64,000 bases of DNA, from contig NZ_CP108508.1 of the NCBI RefSeq assembly GCF_035917275.1, positions 5,084,001 through 5,148,000 of the forward strand. Reading direction: 5' to 3'. How positions within the stretch are numbered: position 1 is the first letter of the stretch; every line of letters starts with the position of its first letter. The stretch is from Streptomyces sp. NBC_01237. GTDB lineage: Bacteria; Actinomycetota; Actinomycetes; Streptomycetales; Streptomycetaceae. Below are positions 1 through 8,584 of the stretch, in pieces. Made by a program: the position numbers and the translations under genes. The notes under the pieces were generated by a model that made no database searches, had not been told where the DNA came from, and saw nothing but the letters and a program-made list of their open reading frames with translations.

Positions 1-2
1 GT

Positions 3-38
3 CTGCTGCGGGCGGTCGCCGACCAGCTCGACGTGTAG
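3..38 (+). CDS. C-terminal end of an unidentified gene
   Basis: Only the last 11 codons are in the window, reading LLRAVADQLDV and ending in TAG. The frame has typical high third-position GC and is followed directly by a hairpin that separates it from the converging menaquinone genes. The product cannot be named from so little sequence. The call rests on the convergent layout and codon bias. Confidence 0.4.
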   Translation: MLRAVADQLDV

Positions 39-46
39 TCCGGCGC

Positions 47-68
47 GCGGCCCGGCACCGCGGGCCGC
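47..68. terminator. hairpin between convergent genes
   Basis: GCGGCCCG (47-54) pairs with CGGGCCGC (61-68) around a six-base loop. It sits between the stop of the partial plus-strand gene and the stop of mqnD, so it could terminate transcription from both sides. There is no T-tract, as is common in high-GC actinomycetes. Confidence 0.5.
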
Positions 69-91
69 GTCAGGGGAACGACGGAGCGCCG

Positions 92-958
92 TCAGGGAAA
101 TGCCAGAGCGTCCGGGCCGAGGGGCGGAACGAGCCCCTCGGCCGCGGCGCGCGTCAGCAGACCGCGGATCGCCGCGTAGCCGTCCTCGCCGAGGCCGGCC
201 GTGAACTCGTTGACGTAGAGCCCGATGTGCTGGTCGGCCACGGCCGGGTCCATCTCCTGGGCGTGCTCCAGGACGTAGGGCCGTGAGACCTCCGGCGCGT
301 CCCAGGCCATCCGCACCGATGTGCGCACCGATTCGGCCAGCCGTTCCAGCTTTTCGGCGCCCAGCGAGCGCTTGGCGATGATCGCGCCGAGCGGGATCGG
401 CAGACCGGTGGTCTCCTCCCAGTGCCGTCCCATGTCCGCCAGGTTGTGCAGGCCGTAGTTCTGATACGTGAAACGCGCCTCGTGGATGACCAGACCGGCG
501 TCCACCTTGCCGTCCCGCACCGCGGGCATGATCTCGTCGAACGGCATGACGACGACCTCGCCGACCCCGCCCGGTACGACCTCCGCCGCCCAGAGCCGGA
601 AGAGCAGATAGGCGGTGGAGCGCTCGCTCGGTACGGCGACGGTCCGGCCGGTCAGATCCGTACCCGGCTCCTTCGTCAGCACGAGCGGCCCGCAGCCCCG
701 CCCCAGCGCGCCGCCGCACGGCAGCAGCGCGTACTCCTCCAGCACCCAGGGCAGCACGGCGTACGAGACCTTCAGCACGTCGAGCTCACCTCGCTCGGCC
801 ATGCCGTTGGTGATGTCGATGTCGGCGAAGGTGACGTCGAGGGCGGGCGCGCCGGGGACCCGTCCGTGCGCCCAGGCGTCGAAGACGAAGGTGTCGTTGG
901 GGCAGGGCGAGAACGCGATGCGCAACGCCGCGTCAGCTGAGTGAGTCGTTTCGGTCAT
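92..958 (-). CDS. mqnD: MqnD, 1,4-dihydroxy-6-naphthoate synthase
   Basis: This is the enzyme of the futalosine menaquinone pathway that converts cyclic dehypoxanthine futalosine to 1,4-dihydroxy-6-naphthoate. The 288-residue protein has the family's periplasmic-binding-protein-like layout, with FSPCPNDTF at about residues 16-24 and the VIHEARFTY segment that carries the family's catalytic His. I chose the ATG at 958 because the protein then begins just before the conserved domain; longer upstream reading lies inside mqnB. The gene overlaps the end of mqnB by 26 bases on the same strand, so the two are probably translationally coupled. Length is normal for the family. Confidence 0.93.
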   Translation of the reverse strand: MTETTHSADAALRIAFSPCPNDTFVFDAWAHGRVPGAPALDVTFADIDITNGMAERGELDVLKVSYAVLPWVLEEYALLPCGGALGRGCGPLVLTKEPGTDLTGRTVAVPSERSTAYLLFRLWAAEVVPGGVGEVVVMPFDEIMPAVRDGKVDAGLVIHEARFTYQNYGLHNLADMGRHWEETTGLPIPLGAIIAKRSLGAEKLERLAESVRTSVRMAWDAPEVSRPYVLEHAQEMDPAVADQHIGLYVNEFTAGLGEDGYAAIRGLLTRAAAEGLVPPLGPDALAFP

Positions 959-1649
959 GCCGGGTCCAACCTTCCAGTACGGCTGCTGTCTTCCCGAACG
1001 CCCCGGTGAGCGCGGCCAGCGCGTCGCCGATGCGCCAGGCGTCCCGGTCGCGGGGGCCGACGGCGTTCGAGACGGCCCGCAGTTCCAGTACCGGGACGCG
1101 GGCCCGGTCGGCGGCCTCGGCCACCCCGAAGCCCTCCATCGCCTCGGCGAGCGCACCCGGGTGCGCGGCGAGCAGGCCCGCGGCGCGGGCGGCCCCGCCG
1201 GTCACGGTGGAGACGGTGAGCACCGGTCCGGCCGCCGCTCCGGTGGCCGCCGCCACCTCCCGTACCAGCGCGGGCGGCGGCAGGAAGCGGTCCCGGCCGA
1301 AGCCGAGTCCGGTGACGGGCACGAAACCGTCCGGGGTCTCGGCGCCCAGGTCGGCGGCGACGAGCTCGGTCGCCACGACGAGCGAGCCGATGGGCGCGGC
1401 GGGGGCGAAACCGCCGCCGATACCGGCCGAGACGACCAGACCGTACGGTTCTCCGGGCGGCGCCGAGGCCAGCGCGAAGGCGGCCGATGCCGCCGCGGCG
1501 GCCGGTCCCACACCGCCCGCCAGGACGTCGAAGGCACCCGTGCGGTGCAGTTCGCCGCCCGGCACGTCAGCCACCGCCGCGGTGGCCCCGAACGCACGCG
1601 TGACCGCGTCCCGTTCCACCGGGACAGCGGTCACGACAAGCACACGCAC
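933..1649 (-). CDS. mqnB: MqnB, futalosine hydrolase
   Basis: A 238-residue nucleoside-phosphorylase-fold enzyme expected to remove hypoxanthine from futalosine in menaquinone synthesis. It opens with MRVLVVTAVPVERDAV, has a SAGIGGGF glycine loop near residue 80 and the MEGFG motif near 168 that is diagnostic of the MTA/SAH nucleosidase superfamily. It is first in a two-gene unit with mqnD, whose start lies inside its 3' end. Gene order mqnB-mqnD matches other streptomycetes as I remember them. The other pathway genes are not in this window. Confidence 0.92.
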   Translation of the reverse strand: MRVLVVTAVPVERDAVTRAFGATAAVADVPGGELHRTGAFDVLAGGVGPAAAAASAAFALASAPPGEPYGLVVSAGIGGGFAPAAPIGSLVVATELVAADLGAETPDGFVPVTGLGFGRDRFLPPPALVREVAAATGAAAGPVLTVSTVTGGAARAAGLLAAHPGALAEAMEGFGVAEAADRARVPVLELRAVSNAVGPRDRDAWRIGDALAALTGAFGKTAAVLEGWTRHDRNDSLS

Positions 1650-1688
1650 GGAAGGGAGCCTCCGGGATCGGGCGGGATCAGGAGGGGG

Positions 1689-2168
1689 TCAGGACGTCTT
1701 CTTGAGCTCGAAGTGCCAGATGCCCGTGAGCTTCTTGCCCTTGGTCTCCACGATGGAGATCTGGGTCTTGTTCGAGGTCTCACCGGTCTGGCTGGCGAAG
1801 AAGGCGCTGCCGGGGATCGACCGGTAGGTCTTCTTGTACGGCTCCTGCTCGGCCTGCTGGCCGTTGATGAAGAGCGTCCAGCCGTTGTCGGCGATCTCGG
1901 GGTCGACGCCGAAGCGGACCTTGTCGTCCATCGCGACCTTGACGGACTTCTCGGCCTTCTTGTTGAGGCAGCCCTGGATGTCGGACTCCTTGAGGGCCTT
2001 GCCGTCGTTGTAGCAGGACGCCTCGGTGTTCACCGAGTTGTCGCCGACCGTCACGGTGGCGAGCGGCGTCGGCTTGTCGCAGGCGGACAGGACAAGGAGT
2101 CCCGCGGACACGGCACCAAGAGCGACGCCGATTCGACGGCCCTTACCGGAGAAGAACGCAACGGTCAT
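1689..2168 (-). CDS. DUF2771-type lipoprotein
   Basis: A 159-residue exported lipoprotein. The N terminus has a basic stretch, a hydrophobic core and a lipobox ending LVLSAC, with the lipidated Cys at residue 30. The mature part contains paired cysteines (SCYNDG and GCLNKK), which may form a disulfide. I recognise it as the actinobacterial DUF2771 family, of unknown function, usually found beside mqnB as here. It lies about 40 bases upstream of mqnB on the same strand and may share its transcript. A link to menaquinone is suggested only by position. Confidence 0.8.
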   Translation of the reverse strand: MTVAFFSGKGRRIGVALGAVSAGLLVLSACDKPTPLATVTVGDNSVNTEASCYNDGKALKESDIQGCLNKKAEKSVKVAMDDKVRFGVDPEIADNGWTLFINGQQAEQEPYKKTYRSIPGSAFFASQTGETSNKTQISIVETKGKKLTGIWHFELKKTS

Positions 2169-2195
2169 GGGCCGAAGGCTATCGGTCGCCCCCGC

Positions 2196-3632
2196 TCATG
2201 CCACGCGGGGGTGCGGCGTGCCGCGCCGTGCGGCGCCCAGCAGCCCCCGTACGGAGGTGGCGGCACCCAGGGCGAGGATCGCCGAGGCGACCGACATGCC
2301 GAGTACTCCGTTGAGGGGCAGTGCGATGCCGATGCCGCCGCCGACTACCCAGGCCATCTGGAGCAATGTCTCGGACCGGGCGAAAGCGGACGTACGGACC
2401 TCTTCCGGGACGTCCCGCTGGATCATGGCGTCCAGCGACAGCTTCGACAGGGCCTGGGTGAAACCCGCCACCGCGGCGAGCGCGGCGACCATCACGGTGG
2501 AGAAGAACAGCGCGGCGAGCACGGCGACGCCCAGGGCGAGCCCGAGGACGGTCGCGATGATCACCTCGGGGCCGCGGGCCCGGAGCCAGGCGCCCACCGC
2601 CGTGCCGCAGGCGTTGCCGGCGCCGGCCGCGACACCGACGATGCCGAGCGAGACGGCGGCGCTCTGGCCCGCGAGCGGGTGCTCGCGCAGCAGGAAGGCC
2701 AGGAAGAAGATCAGGAAGCCGGAGAGGGCCCGGTGCGAGGCGTTCGCCTGGAGCCCGTGCAGGACGGAACCGCCGACGGAGCGCAGCCCGGGGCGCTTGT
2801 CCCGGACCGGCTTGTCGCCGTTCTTCCTGCCGAGGCGCCGGCCACCGCGCCCGGTGCGGGCCTTCGCGGCGGTGGGCTCGCCGTCCGCGCCGTGCGGGAG
2901 GATCAGGCGCGCCTTGCGCTCGCCCTTCGCGGAGTCGACCTTGGGCGGCAGCGTGAAGGCCAGGAACGTCCCCCCGAGGAAGATCGCGCACGCGCCGTAG
3001 AGCGGCCAGCCCGATCCGATGGTCTGGAGACCCGCCCCGATCGGGGCCGCCACACCCGTCGCCAGGAGTCCGGCCAGGGTGACCCGCGAATTGGCCTTCA
3101 CCAGGGAGAAGCGGGGTGGCAGCAGACGCGGCACGACGGCGCTGCGGACGACCCCGTACGCCTTGGAGGCGACCAGGACGCCCAGCGCCGCCGGGTACAG
3201 CTCCAGGCCGCCGGTGGCGACCGCGCCCGACATGGTGATCGCCAGCACCGCCCGCGCGAACATCGCACCCGCCATCGCGGCGCGTCGGCCGTGCGGCAGC
3301 CGGTCCAGCAGCGGGCCGATCACCGGGGCGAGCAGGGTGAAGGGGGCCATCGTGATGGCCAGGTAGAGCGCGACCCGGCCGCGCGCCTCGTCCGTCGGGA
3401 CGGAGAAGAACACCGTGGAGGCGAGCGCGACCGTGATCATCACGTCGCCCGCGCCGTTCACCGCGTGCAGTTCGATCAGTTTGCCGAGGCCGGATTCCCC
3501 GGCCCCATGGGCGTGTGTCGCCTTTCGAATGCCTTTCGCGGTGCCCGTGAACGGGGAGCGCAGGGCATGACCGATCGACCGGCCTGCCCTGCGGAGCGGG
3601 CCGGAACCGTCGTGCGACCTGGCGGCAGCCAC
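2196..3632 (-). CDS. MFS-type integral membrane protein
   Basis: A membrane protein of about 478 residues with about ten or more hydrophobic helices and a central basic loop rich in Lys, Arg and Gly (around residues 235-275), the usual cytoplasmic loop between the two halves of a major-facilitator protein. The loop motif GPLLDRLPHGRRAA fits the MFS A-motif. The frame stays open far upstream, so the start is a judgement: the GTG at 3632 gives VAAARSHDGSGPL, but its ribosome binding site is weak. It ends 28 bases before the DUF2771 gene on the same strand. The substrate is not evident. Confidence 0.75.
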   Translation of the reverse strand: MAAARSHDGSGPLRRAGRSIGHALRSPFTGTAKGIRKATHAHGAGESGLGKLIELHAVNGAGDVMITVALASTVFFSVPTDEARGRVALYLAITMAPFTLLAPVIGPLLDRLPHGRRAAMAGAMFARAVLAITMSGAVATGGLELYPAALGVLVASKAYGVVRSAVVPRLLPPRFSLVKANSRVTLAGLLATGVAAPIGAGLQTIGSGWPLYGACAIFLGGTFLAFTLPPKVDSAKGERKARLILPHGADGEPTAAKARTGRGGRRLGRKNGDKPVRDKRPGLRSVGGSVLHGLQANASHRALSGFLIFFLAFLLREHPLAGQSAAVSLGIVGVAAGAGNACGTAVGAWLRARGPEVIIATVLGLALGVAVLAALFFSTVMVAALAAVAGFTQALSKLSLDAMIQRDVPEEVRTSAFARSETLLQMAWVVGGGIGIALPLNGVLGMSVASAILALGAATSVRGLLGAARRGTPHPRVA

Positions 3633-3710
3633 CTCGTCATAGTGCCCCAACCCTCGCCCCGGTGAACCGTGATCGGGCACCGACGCGGCGCGGGGCGCCC
3701 CGTCGGACCA

Positions 3711-3742
3711 GTCACCGGACCGGTGATCGGACCGGTGATCGG
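3711..3742. repeat. tandem 12-bp repeat with dyad symmetry in a divergent promoter region
   Basis: The unit GGACCGGTGATC occurs twice in tandem (3717-3740), and the preceding GTCACCGG makes an inverted repeat with the first copy. It lies between the divergent MFS and DUF3027 transcription units. It could be an operator; no cognate regulator is evident. Confidence 0.4.
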
Positions 3743-3801
3743 CAGAATGGATACGGCACGTTTGGGACGGCAGGTGGGCGCGGAGCGGCGGAGAGGGTAG
3801 C

Positions 3802-4020
3802 GTGCGTAACGCGCCACCGGCGGTTGTTCTTGGCCGCGCGCCTCTCCGCGATCCCGCAGAATGGATGGCAGAAGGCGCGCCCGAGGCAGGCACAACGGGT
3901 GTGGACGTCGACGCGGCCCCCAGGTCCGCTCCGCCCACAGCTGTCATGGCCGAAAACAGCAATCGCACAGCAGCTGGCGCGCTCGTGAGACTGGCGTATG
4001 GAGAGAAGCGAGACCTGTGA
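3802..4020 (+). CDS. small ORF coupled to the DUF3027 gene
   Basis: A 72-codon frame starting at GTG, with a good ribosome binding site (GGAGAGGG, four bases upstream) and ending in TGA inside the DUF3027 start (GTGA overlap). Such overlaps normally mean translational coupling, which argues that it is translated. The product has no recognisable domain, signal peptide or membrane segment and is rich in Ala and Pro. It may be a real small protein or a leader ORF that feeds ribosomes to the next gene. Conservation across species would settle it. Confidence 0.38.
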   Translation: MRNAPPAVVLGRAPLRDPAEWMAEGAPEAGTTGVDVDAAPRSAPPTAVMAENSNRTAAGALVRLAYGEKRDL

Positions 4021-4943
4021 GTGCTGCGACGACGCGAAGCCGTACGGCCCGTACCCCCGTTCCCGACCGCCTGTGCGCCGAGGCCGTAGACCTCGCCCGC
4101 GCGGCGGCCGAGGAAGCCGCCGCGCCAGGAGTGGTCGGTGAGCATGTGGGGGTCGTCTCCGAGGGAGACCGGGTCGTCACCCACTACTTCGAGTGCAAGG
4201 ACCCCGGCTACCGGGGCTGGCGCTGGGCGGTGACGGTCGCCAGGGCCTCCCGCGCCAAGAACGTCACCCTGGACGAGACGGTGCTCCTGCCGGGCTCGGA
4301 CGCGCTCCTGGCCCCCGAGTGGGTGCCGTGGAGCGAGCGCCTGCGCCCCGGCGACATGGGCCCCGGCGACCTGCTGCCCACCGAGGCGGAGGACCTTCGC
4401 CTGGAGCCCGGCTACACGGGCGAGGACGAGCCCCCGCCGAACTCCGCGGTCTCCGCGGACCTCGCGGACCTCGTCGAGTCGCAGGACGCGGAGCCGACGG
4501 CCCGGCCGGGCGCGACGCGCCGCGGTTCGATCGCCGCGGTCGCGGACGAGCTCGGCACACGGCGGGCGCGGGTGCTGTCCCGGTACGGGCTGTACGCGGC
4601 CGCGGACCGCTGGGACGAGGAGTTCGGGGCGAAGACCCCCATGGCGCAGGCAGCTCCGGCCACCTGTGTGACCTGTGCGTTCCTGGTGCCCATGGCGGGC
4701 TCGCTCAAGCAGGCGTTCGGCGTGTGCGCGAACGAGTTCGGCCCGGCCGACGGCCATGTGGTGTCGCTGGCGTACGGCTGCGGAGGTCACTCCGAGGCGG
4801 CGGTGATGCCGAAGCCGGCGAAGCCCGCGCCGCACGCGCTGGACACCCTCCAGGTGGACGAGTACGCGCTGCGCCCGGCGCGTGACAGCGGGTCCGTACC
4901 GGACGAGGCGGACGCGCCCACGGAGGATCTCGGCCACTCCTGA
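4017..4943 (+). CDS. DUF3027 family protein
   Basis: A 308-residue soluble protein matching the actinobacterial DUF3027 family in length and motifs, including HYFECKDPGYRGWRWAVTVA in the N-terminal third. The C-terminal half has a cysteine-rich section (CVTCAF, GVCANEFGP, GYGCGGH-like spacing) that could bind metal. The start is the GTG at 4017, overlapping the stop of the upstream small ORF. The function of the family is unknown. A strong terminator follows 25 bases after the stop. Confidence 0.85.
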   Translation: MSAATTRSRTARTPVPDRLCAEAVDLARAAAEEAAAPGVVGEHVGVVSEGDRVVTHYFECKDPGYRGWRWAVTVARASRAKNVTLDETVLLPGSDALLAPEWVPWSERLRPGDMGPGDLLPTEAEDLRLEPGYTGEDEPPPNSAVSADLADLVESQDAEPTARPGATRRGSIAAVADELGTRRARVLSRYGLYAAADRWDEEFGAKTPMAQAAPATCVTCAFLVPMAGSLKQAFGVCANEFGPADGHVVSLAYGCGGHSEAAVMPKPAKPAPHALDTLQVDEYALRPARDSGSVPDEADAPTEDLGHS

Positions 4944-4967
4944 CGGGCTCGACAGGCAAAGGACCCG

Positions 4968-5002
4968 GCCCGCCCGGCGATGGAGGACATCGCCGGGCGG
5001 GC
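4968..5002 (+). terminator. strong stem-loop terminator after DUF3027
   Basis: A perfect 15-bp stem (4968-4982 with 4988-5002) around a GAGGA loop, followed by TTGATTCT. It lies just past the DUF3027 stop codon and before the next plus-strand gene. Confidence 0.85.
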
Positions 5003-5146
5003 TTGATTCTGTGCCTGCCCGCCGTCGCGGTACCTTCGGGCGCACACTGGGCGGCACGGGCACACGTGCCACACGGCAGTACGCGGCACACGTCGTGCCC
5101 GCCGCGCACAGGTCACGGGTCACCGGAACAGAGCGGAGTCGAGAGC

Positions 5147-8100
5147 GTGAGCATGAATGCGACCGAGGGGGCCGATCCGTTCGGGACGGCACGGCTGCGG
5201 CGCGGCGTGCTCGACGCCTGGGGGGCCGGCCCGGCCCGCTTCCGGGAGGACGCCAACGCCGAGGAGGACCTCGCGCTCGGCGGCTACCGTGACCGCCTCG
5301 TGGTCGAGCTGGCCCAGAACGCCGCCGACGCCGCCGCCCGCGCCCGTGTCCCGGGCCGGCTGCGGCTCACCCTGCACCCGGCGGCCCCCGGCGATCCGGA
5401 CGCCCGCGCCGTCCTCGCCGCCGCCAACACCGGCGCCCCGCTGGACGCGACCGGCGTCGAGTCCCTGAGCACGCTGCGCGCCTCCGCCAAGCGGGAGGGG
5501 CACGAGTCCGCCGTCGGCCGGTTCGGCGTCGGGTTCGCCGCCGTCCTCGCCGTCAGCGACGAGCCCGCGGTCATCGGCCGGCACGGCGGCGTCCGCTGGT
5601 CCCTGGCCGAGGCCCGCGACCTGGCCCGGCAGGCGGCCATCGGCTCCCCCGGTCTCGGCGACGAACTGCGCCGCCGCGACGGCCACGTACCGCTGCTGCG
5701 GCTCCCGCTGCCCGCCGAGGGCACCGCACCGGACGGGTACGACACCGTCGTGGTGCTGCCGCTGCGCGACGGCACGGCCGAGGACCTCGTCGGCCGGCTG
5801 CTCACCGCGGTGGACGACGCACTCCTGCTCACCCTCTCCGGACTCGATGAGATCGTCATCGAAACCCCGGACGGCGTACGGACGTTGCGGCGCACCCAGC
5901 AGGGCCCGTACATCCACATCGACGACTCCGCGCACGGGACGAACCGCTGGCGCACCATCCTCGACCACGGCCCGGTCGAGCCCGCCCTGCTCGCCGACCG
6001 GCCCGTGGAGGAGCGGCTGCGTCCGCACTGGTCGGTCACCTGGGCCGTGCCCGTGGACGAACAGGGCGCCCCGCAGCACCCCCGTACCGCCCCCGTCGTC
6101 CACGCGCCCACCCCCACCGACGAACCCCTCGGCATCCCCGCGCTCCTCATCGCCTCGCTGCCGCTGGACACCAGCCGCCGCCACCCCGCGCCCGGCCCCC
6201 TCACCGACTTCCTGGTGGAGCGCGCGGCCGACGCGTACGCCGAACTGCTCGCCCAGTGGCAGCCGGTGTCCACGGGCACCGTCGACCTGGTCCCCGGGCC
6301 GCTCGGCAAGGGCGAGCTGGACGGCGCCCTGCGCGGCGCGATCCTCTCCCGGCTGCCCCGGATCGCGTTCCTGGAGGCCGCCGCGCCCCGGGACCCGGCG
6401 ACCGAGCCCGACCGTTGGGACGACTGGGACAAGGACGACGCCCCGTCCGCACCGCGCGGGGCCACCACCGCCCTGCGGCCCGTCGAGGCCGAGATCGTCG
6501 AGGGCGTCGGCGCCGCGACCGTGCGGGTGCTCGCCGAGGTGCTGCCGTGCCTCCTGCCCGCCGGGCTGGAACGCCGCACCGAGCTGCGCACCCTCGGCGT
6601 CGCCCGCGTCCCGCTCACCGAGGCCGTCGACCGCCTCGCCGGACTGGAGCGCGACCCGTCCTGGTGGCGTCGGCTCTACGACAGCCTGACGGGCATCGAC
6701 CCGGACCGGCTCTCCGGCCTCCCGGTCCCGCTCGCCGGGGCCCCCGACGCCCCCGCGGACCAGGCGCCCCGCACCACCATCGGCCCCCGCCAGGTCCTGC
6801 TGCCGCTCCCGGACGCCCTCCCCGGCCCCGTCATGGCCCGGCTGGCCCGGCTGGGACTGAAGGTCGCCCACCCGGACGCCGCCCATCCGCTCCTGGAGAA
6901 GCTGGGCGCCCTGCCCGCCACCCCGCGCGCCGTGCTGAGGACCCCGCAGGTGCGGGCCGCCGTCGCCGGTTCGCTGGACGCGGGGGAGATCTGGGACGAG
7001 GACGCGCTGGACGGCGACGAGCTCGCGGAGACCGTCCTCACCCTCGTACGGGACGCGGACCTGGCCCCCGGCGACGAGCCGTGGCTCGGCGCGCTGGCCC
7101 TGCCGGACGAGGACGGCGAGCCCGCGCCCGCCGGTGAACTCGTCCTGCCGGGAAGCCCGTTCGCCCAGGTCATGCGCGAGGGTGAACTGGCTCTGTGCGA
7201 CGAGGAGCTGGCCGGCCGCTGGGGCGAGCAGCCGCTCACCGCGTGCGGGGTGCTGGCCACCTTCGCGCTGGTGCGGGCCACCGATGTGGTGCTCGACCCC
7301 GATGAACTGGAGCCTCGCGAGGGGGACTTCGCCGAACCGGACGACGCCGGGCTGCTCGACGCCGTCGACGTGTGGTGCGAGGACATCCTCGACCAGCTGC
7401 CCGACACCCCCGTGCCGCCCGTCGCCACCGAACTCGTCGCCGTCCGCGACCTGGACCTCGTCGACGACGACGCCTGGCCGCAGGCGCTCGCGATGCTCGC
7501 CCGGCCGCCGTTGCGCGACGCCCTGACCCACCCGGTGCGGGTGCTGCTCCCGGACGGCACGACGCAGTCCGTGCGCCCGTACACCGCCTGGTGGCTGCGC
7601 GACCACCCGGTGCTGGACGGCCGCCGCCCGGCGGGCCTGCGCGCGGCGGGGGGCGACCCGCGCCTCAACGGGCTCTACGACGCCGTCGACGCGTCCGGGT
7701 TCGACGATGCCCAGGTGCTGCGCGCGCTGGGCGTACGGACCTCGGTGGCCGCGCTCCTGGACGAGCCGGGCGGCGCCGCGGAACTGCTGGGGCGGCTCGC
7801 GGAGGAGGACCGCCCGGTCGGCCCCGTACAGCTGCACGCGCTCTACACGGCCCTGGCCGAACTGGACCCGCAGCAGGTCACGTTGGTCGACGAGCTGCGT
7901 GCGGTCGTGGACGGCGAGGTACGGGTGGTGGACGCGGCGGACGCCGTGATCGCCGACGCCCCCGACGTCCTGCCGCTGACCGAGGGCGTGGCCCTGCTGC
8001 CGGTCGCCCCGGCGCGCGCCGCCGAACTGGCCGACCTCTTCCAGGTGCGGCGGCTCGGCGAGACGATCGATGCCGAGGTGACGAGCGAGGGCGAGGAGCA

Positions 8101-8362
8101 CCGCGTACCGGAATCGGTCCGGGTCCTGCTCGGTGCCGGGACCCCGGACGTGTACATCGAGCACGCCGAGCTGCGGGCGGGCGGCGTCGAGCTGGACTGG
8201 CGCCGCACCCCGGACGGCGCCGTGCACGCCGCCACGCTGGAGGGCGTCGCCGCGGGCCTGGCCTGGGCGGCCGGGCAGTGGCCGCGCCGCTTCGAGGTGG
8301 CGGCGCTGCTGGAGGATCCCTCGCGTACGGAGGAGCTGGCGCGGGACCGCTGGTTCGACTGA
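5147..8362 (+). CDS. large sacsin/Hsp90-like GHKL ATPase protein
   Basis: A protein of about 1071 residues with an N-terminal GHKL ATP-binding fold of the sacsin N-terminal type. The N-box is seen as ELAQNAADA (about 54-62) and a G-box as VGRFGVGF (about 123-130). The remaining ~850 residues are acidic and leucine-rich, with no second domain that I recognise. Streptomyces homologues are often labelled molecular chaperone Hsp90 or sacsin-like; a client or partner is not known to me. I chose GTG 5147, eight bases after a GGAG; the ATG at 5153 is an alternative. The gene stands alone between a terminator and a hairpin-rich leader. Confidence 0.82.
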   Translation: MSMNATEGADPFGTARLRRGVLDAWGAGPARFREDANAEEDLALGGYRDRLVVELAQNAADAAARARVPGRLRLTLHPAAPGDPDARAVLAAANTGAPLDATGVESLSTLRASAKREGHESAVGRFGVGFAAVLAVSDEPAVIGRHGGVRWSLAEARDLARQAAIGSPGLGDELRRRDGHVPLLRLPLPAEGTAPDGYDTVVVLPLRDGTAEDLVGRLLTAVDDALLLTLSGLDEIVIETPDGVRTLRRTQQGPYIHIDDSAHGTNRWRTILDHGPVEPALLADRPVEERLRPHWSVTWAVPVDEQGAPQHPRTAPVVHAPTPTDEPLGIPALLIASLPLDTSRRHPAPGPLTDFLVERAADAYAELLAQWQPVSTGTVDLVPGPLGKGELDGALRGAILSRLPRIAFLEAAAPRDPATEPDRWDDWDKDDAPSAPRGATTALRPVEAEIVEGVGAATVRVLAEVLPCLLPAGLERRTELRTLGVARVPLTEAVDRLAGLERDPSWWRRLYDSLTGIDPDRLSGLPVPLAGAPDAPADQAPRTTIGPRQVLLPLPDALPGPVMARLARLGLKVAHPDAAHPLLEKLGALPATPRAVLRTPQVRAAVAGSLDAGEIWDEDALDGDELAETVLTLVRDADLAPGDEPWLGALALPDEDGEPAPAGELVLPGSPFAQVMREGELALCDEELAGRWGEQPLTACGVLATFALVRATDVVLDPDELEPREGDFAEPDDAGLLDAVDVWCEDILDQLPDTPVPPVATELVAVRDLDLVDDDAWPQALAMLARPPLRDALTHPVRVLLPDGTTQSVRPYTAWWLRDHPVLDGRRPAGLRAAGGDPRLNGLYDAVDASGFDDAQVLRALGVRTSVAALLDEPGGAAELLGRLAEEDRPVGPVQLHALYTALAELDPQQVTLVDELRAVVDGEVRVVDAADAVIADAPDVLPLTEGVALLPVAPARAAELADLFQVRRLGETIDAEVTSEGEEHRVPESVRVLLGAGTPDVYIEHAELRAGGVELDWRRTPDGAVHAATLEGVAAGLAWAAGQWPRRFEVAALLEDPSRTEELARDRWFD

Positions 8363-8438
8363 GCCGGGCGGGGCCGGGCGGGGACGGGCTGGGCGGGGAC
8401 GGGCCGGGAGTGACGGGTCCGGAGCGACGGGTGCGGTG

Positions 8439-8527
8439 TGACTTTCACAGAAAAGTCATGGGTTCGTACAACCGTTCACACGTGTCGGAGGTCTGGTCTG
8501 TCGAGTCAGCAGACTCGCAGACCAGAC
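8439..8527 (+). promoter_or_regulatory. two stem-loops upstream of a secreted-protein gene
   Basis: The first hairpin pairs TGACTTT (8439-8445) with AAAGTCA (8452-8458). The second is long: 8491-8507 pairs with 8512-8527, 16 base pairs with one bulged T and an AGCA loop. They fill the 220-base gap before the secreted-protein gene. They could be a terminator for the ATPase gene, operator dyads, or a structured 5' leader. The second lacks a T-tract. Confidence 0.55.
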
Positions 8528-8584
8528 GGGTCCCACCGGGTGAACGCGAAACCGTGGGCCCCCTGCTCCACATTTGGGGAACGC

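Noticed and set aside
2196..5192. A 998-codon minus-strand open frame
   Set aside because: Only the part from about 3632 downward is the MFS gene. The rest is antisense to DUF3027 with no family resemblance, an artefact of high GC.
5120..8227. A 1035-codon minus-strand open frame
   Set aside because: It is antisense to the sacsin-like ATPase, Arg/Gly/Val-rich without domains, and the plus-strand frame has clear motifs.
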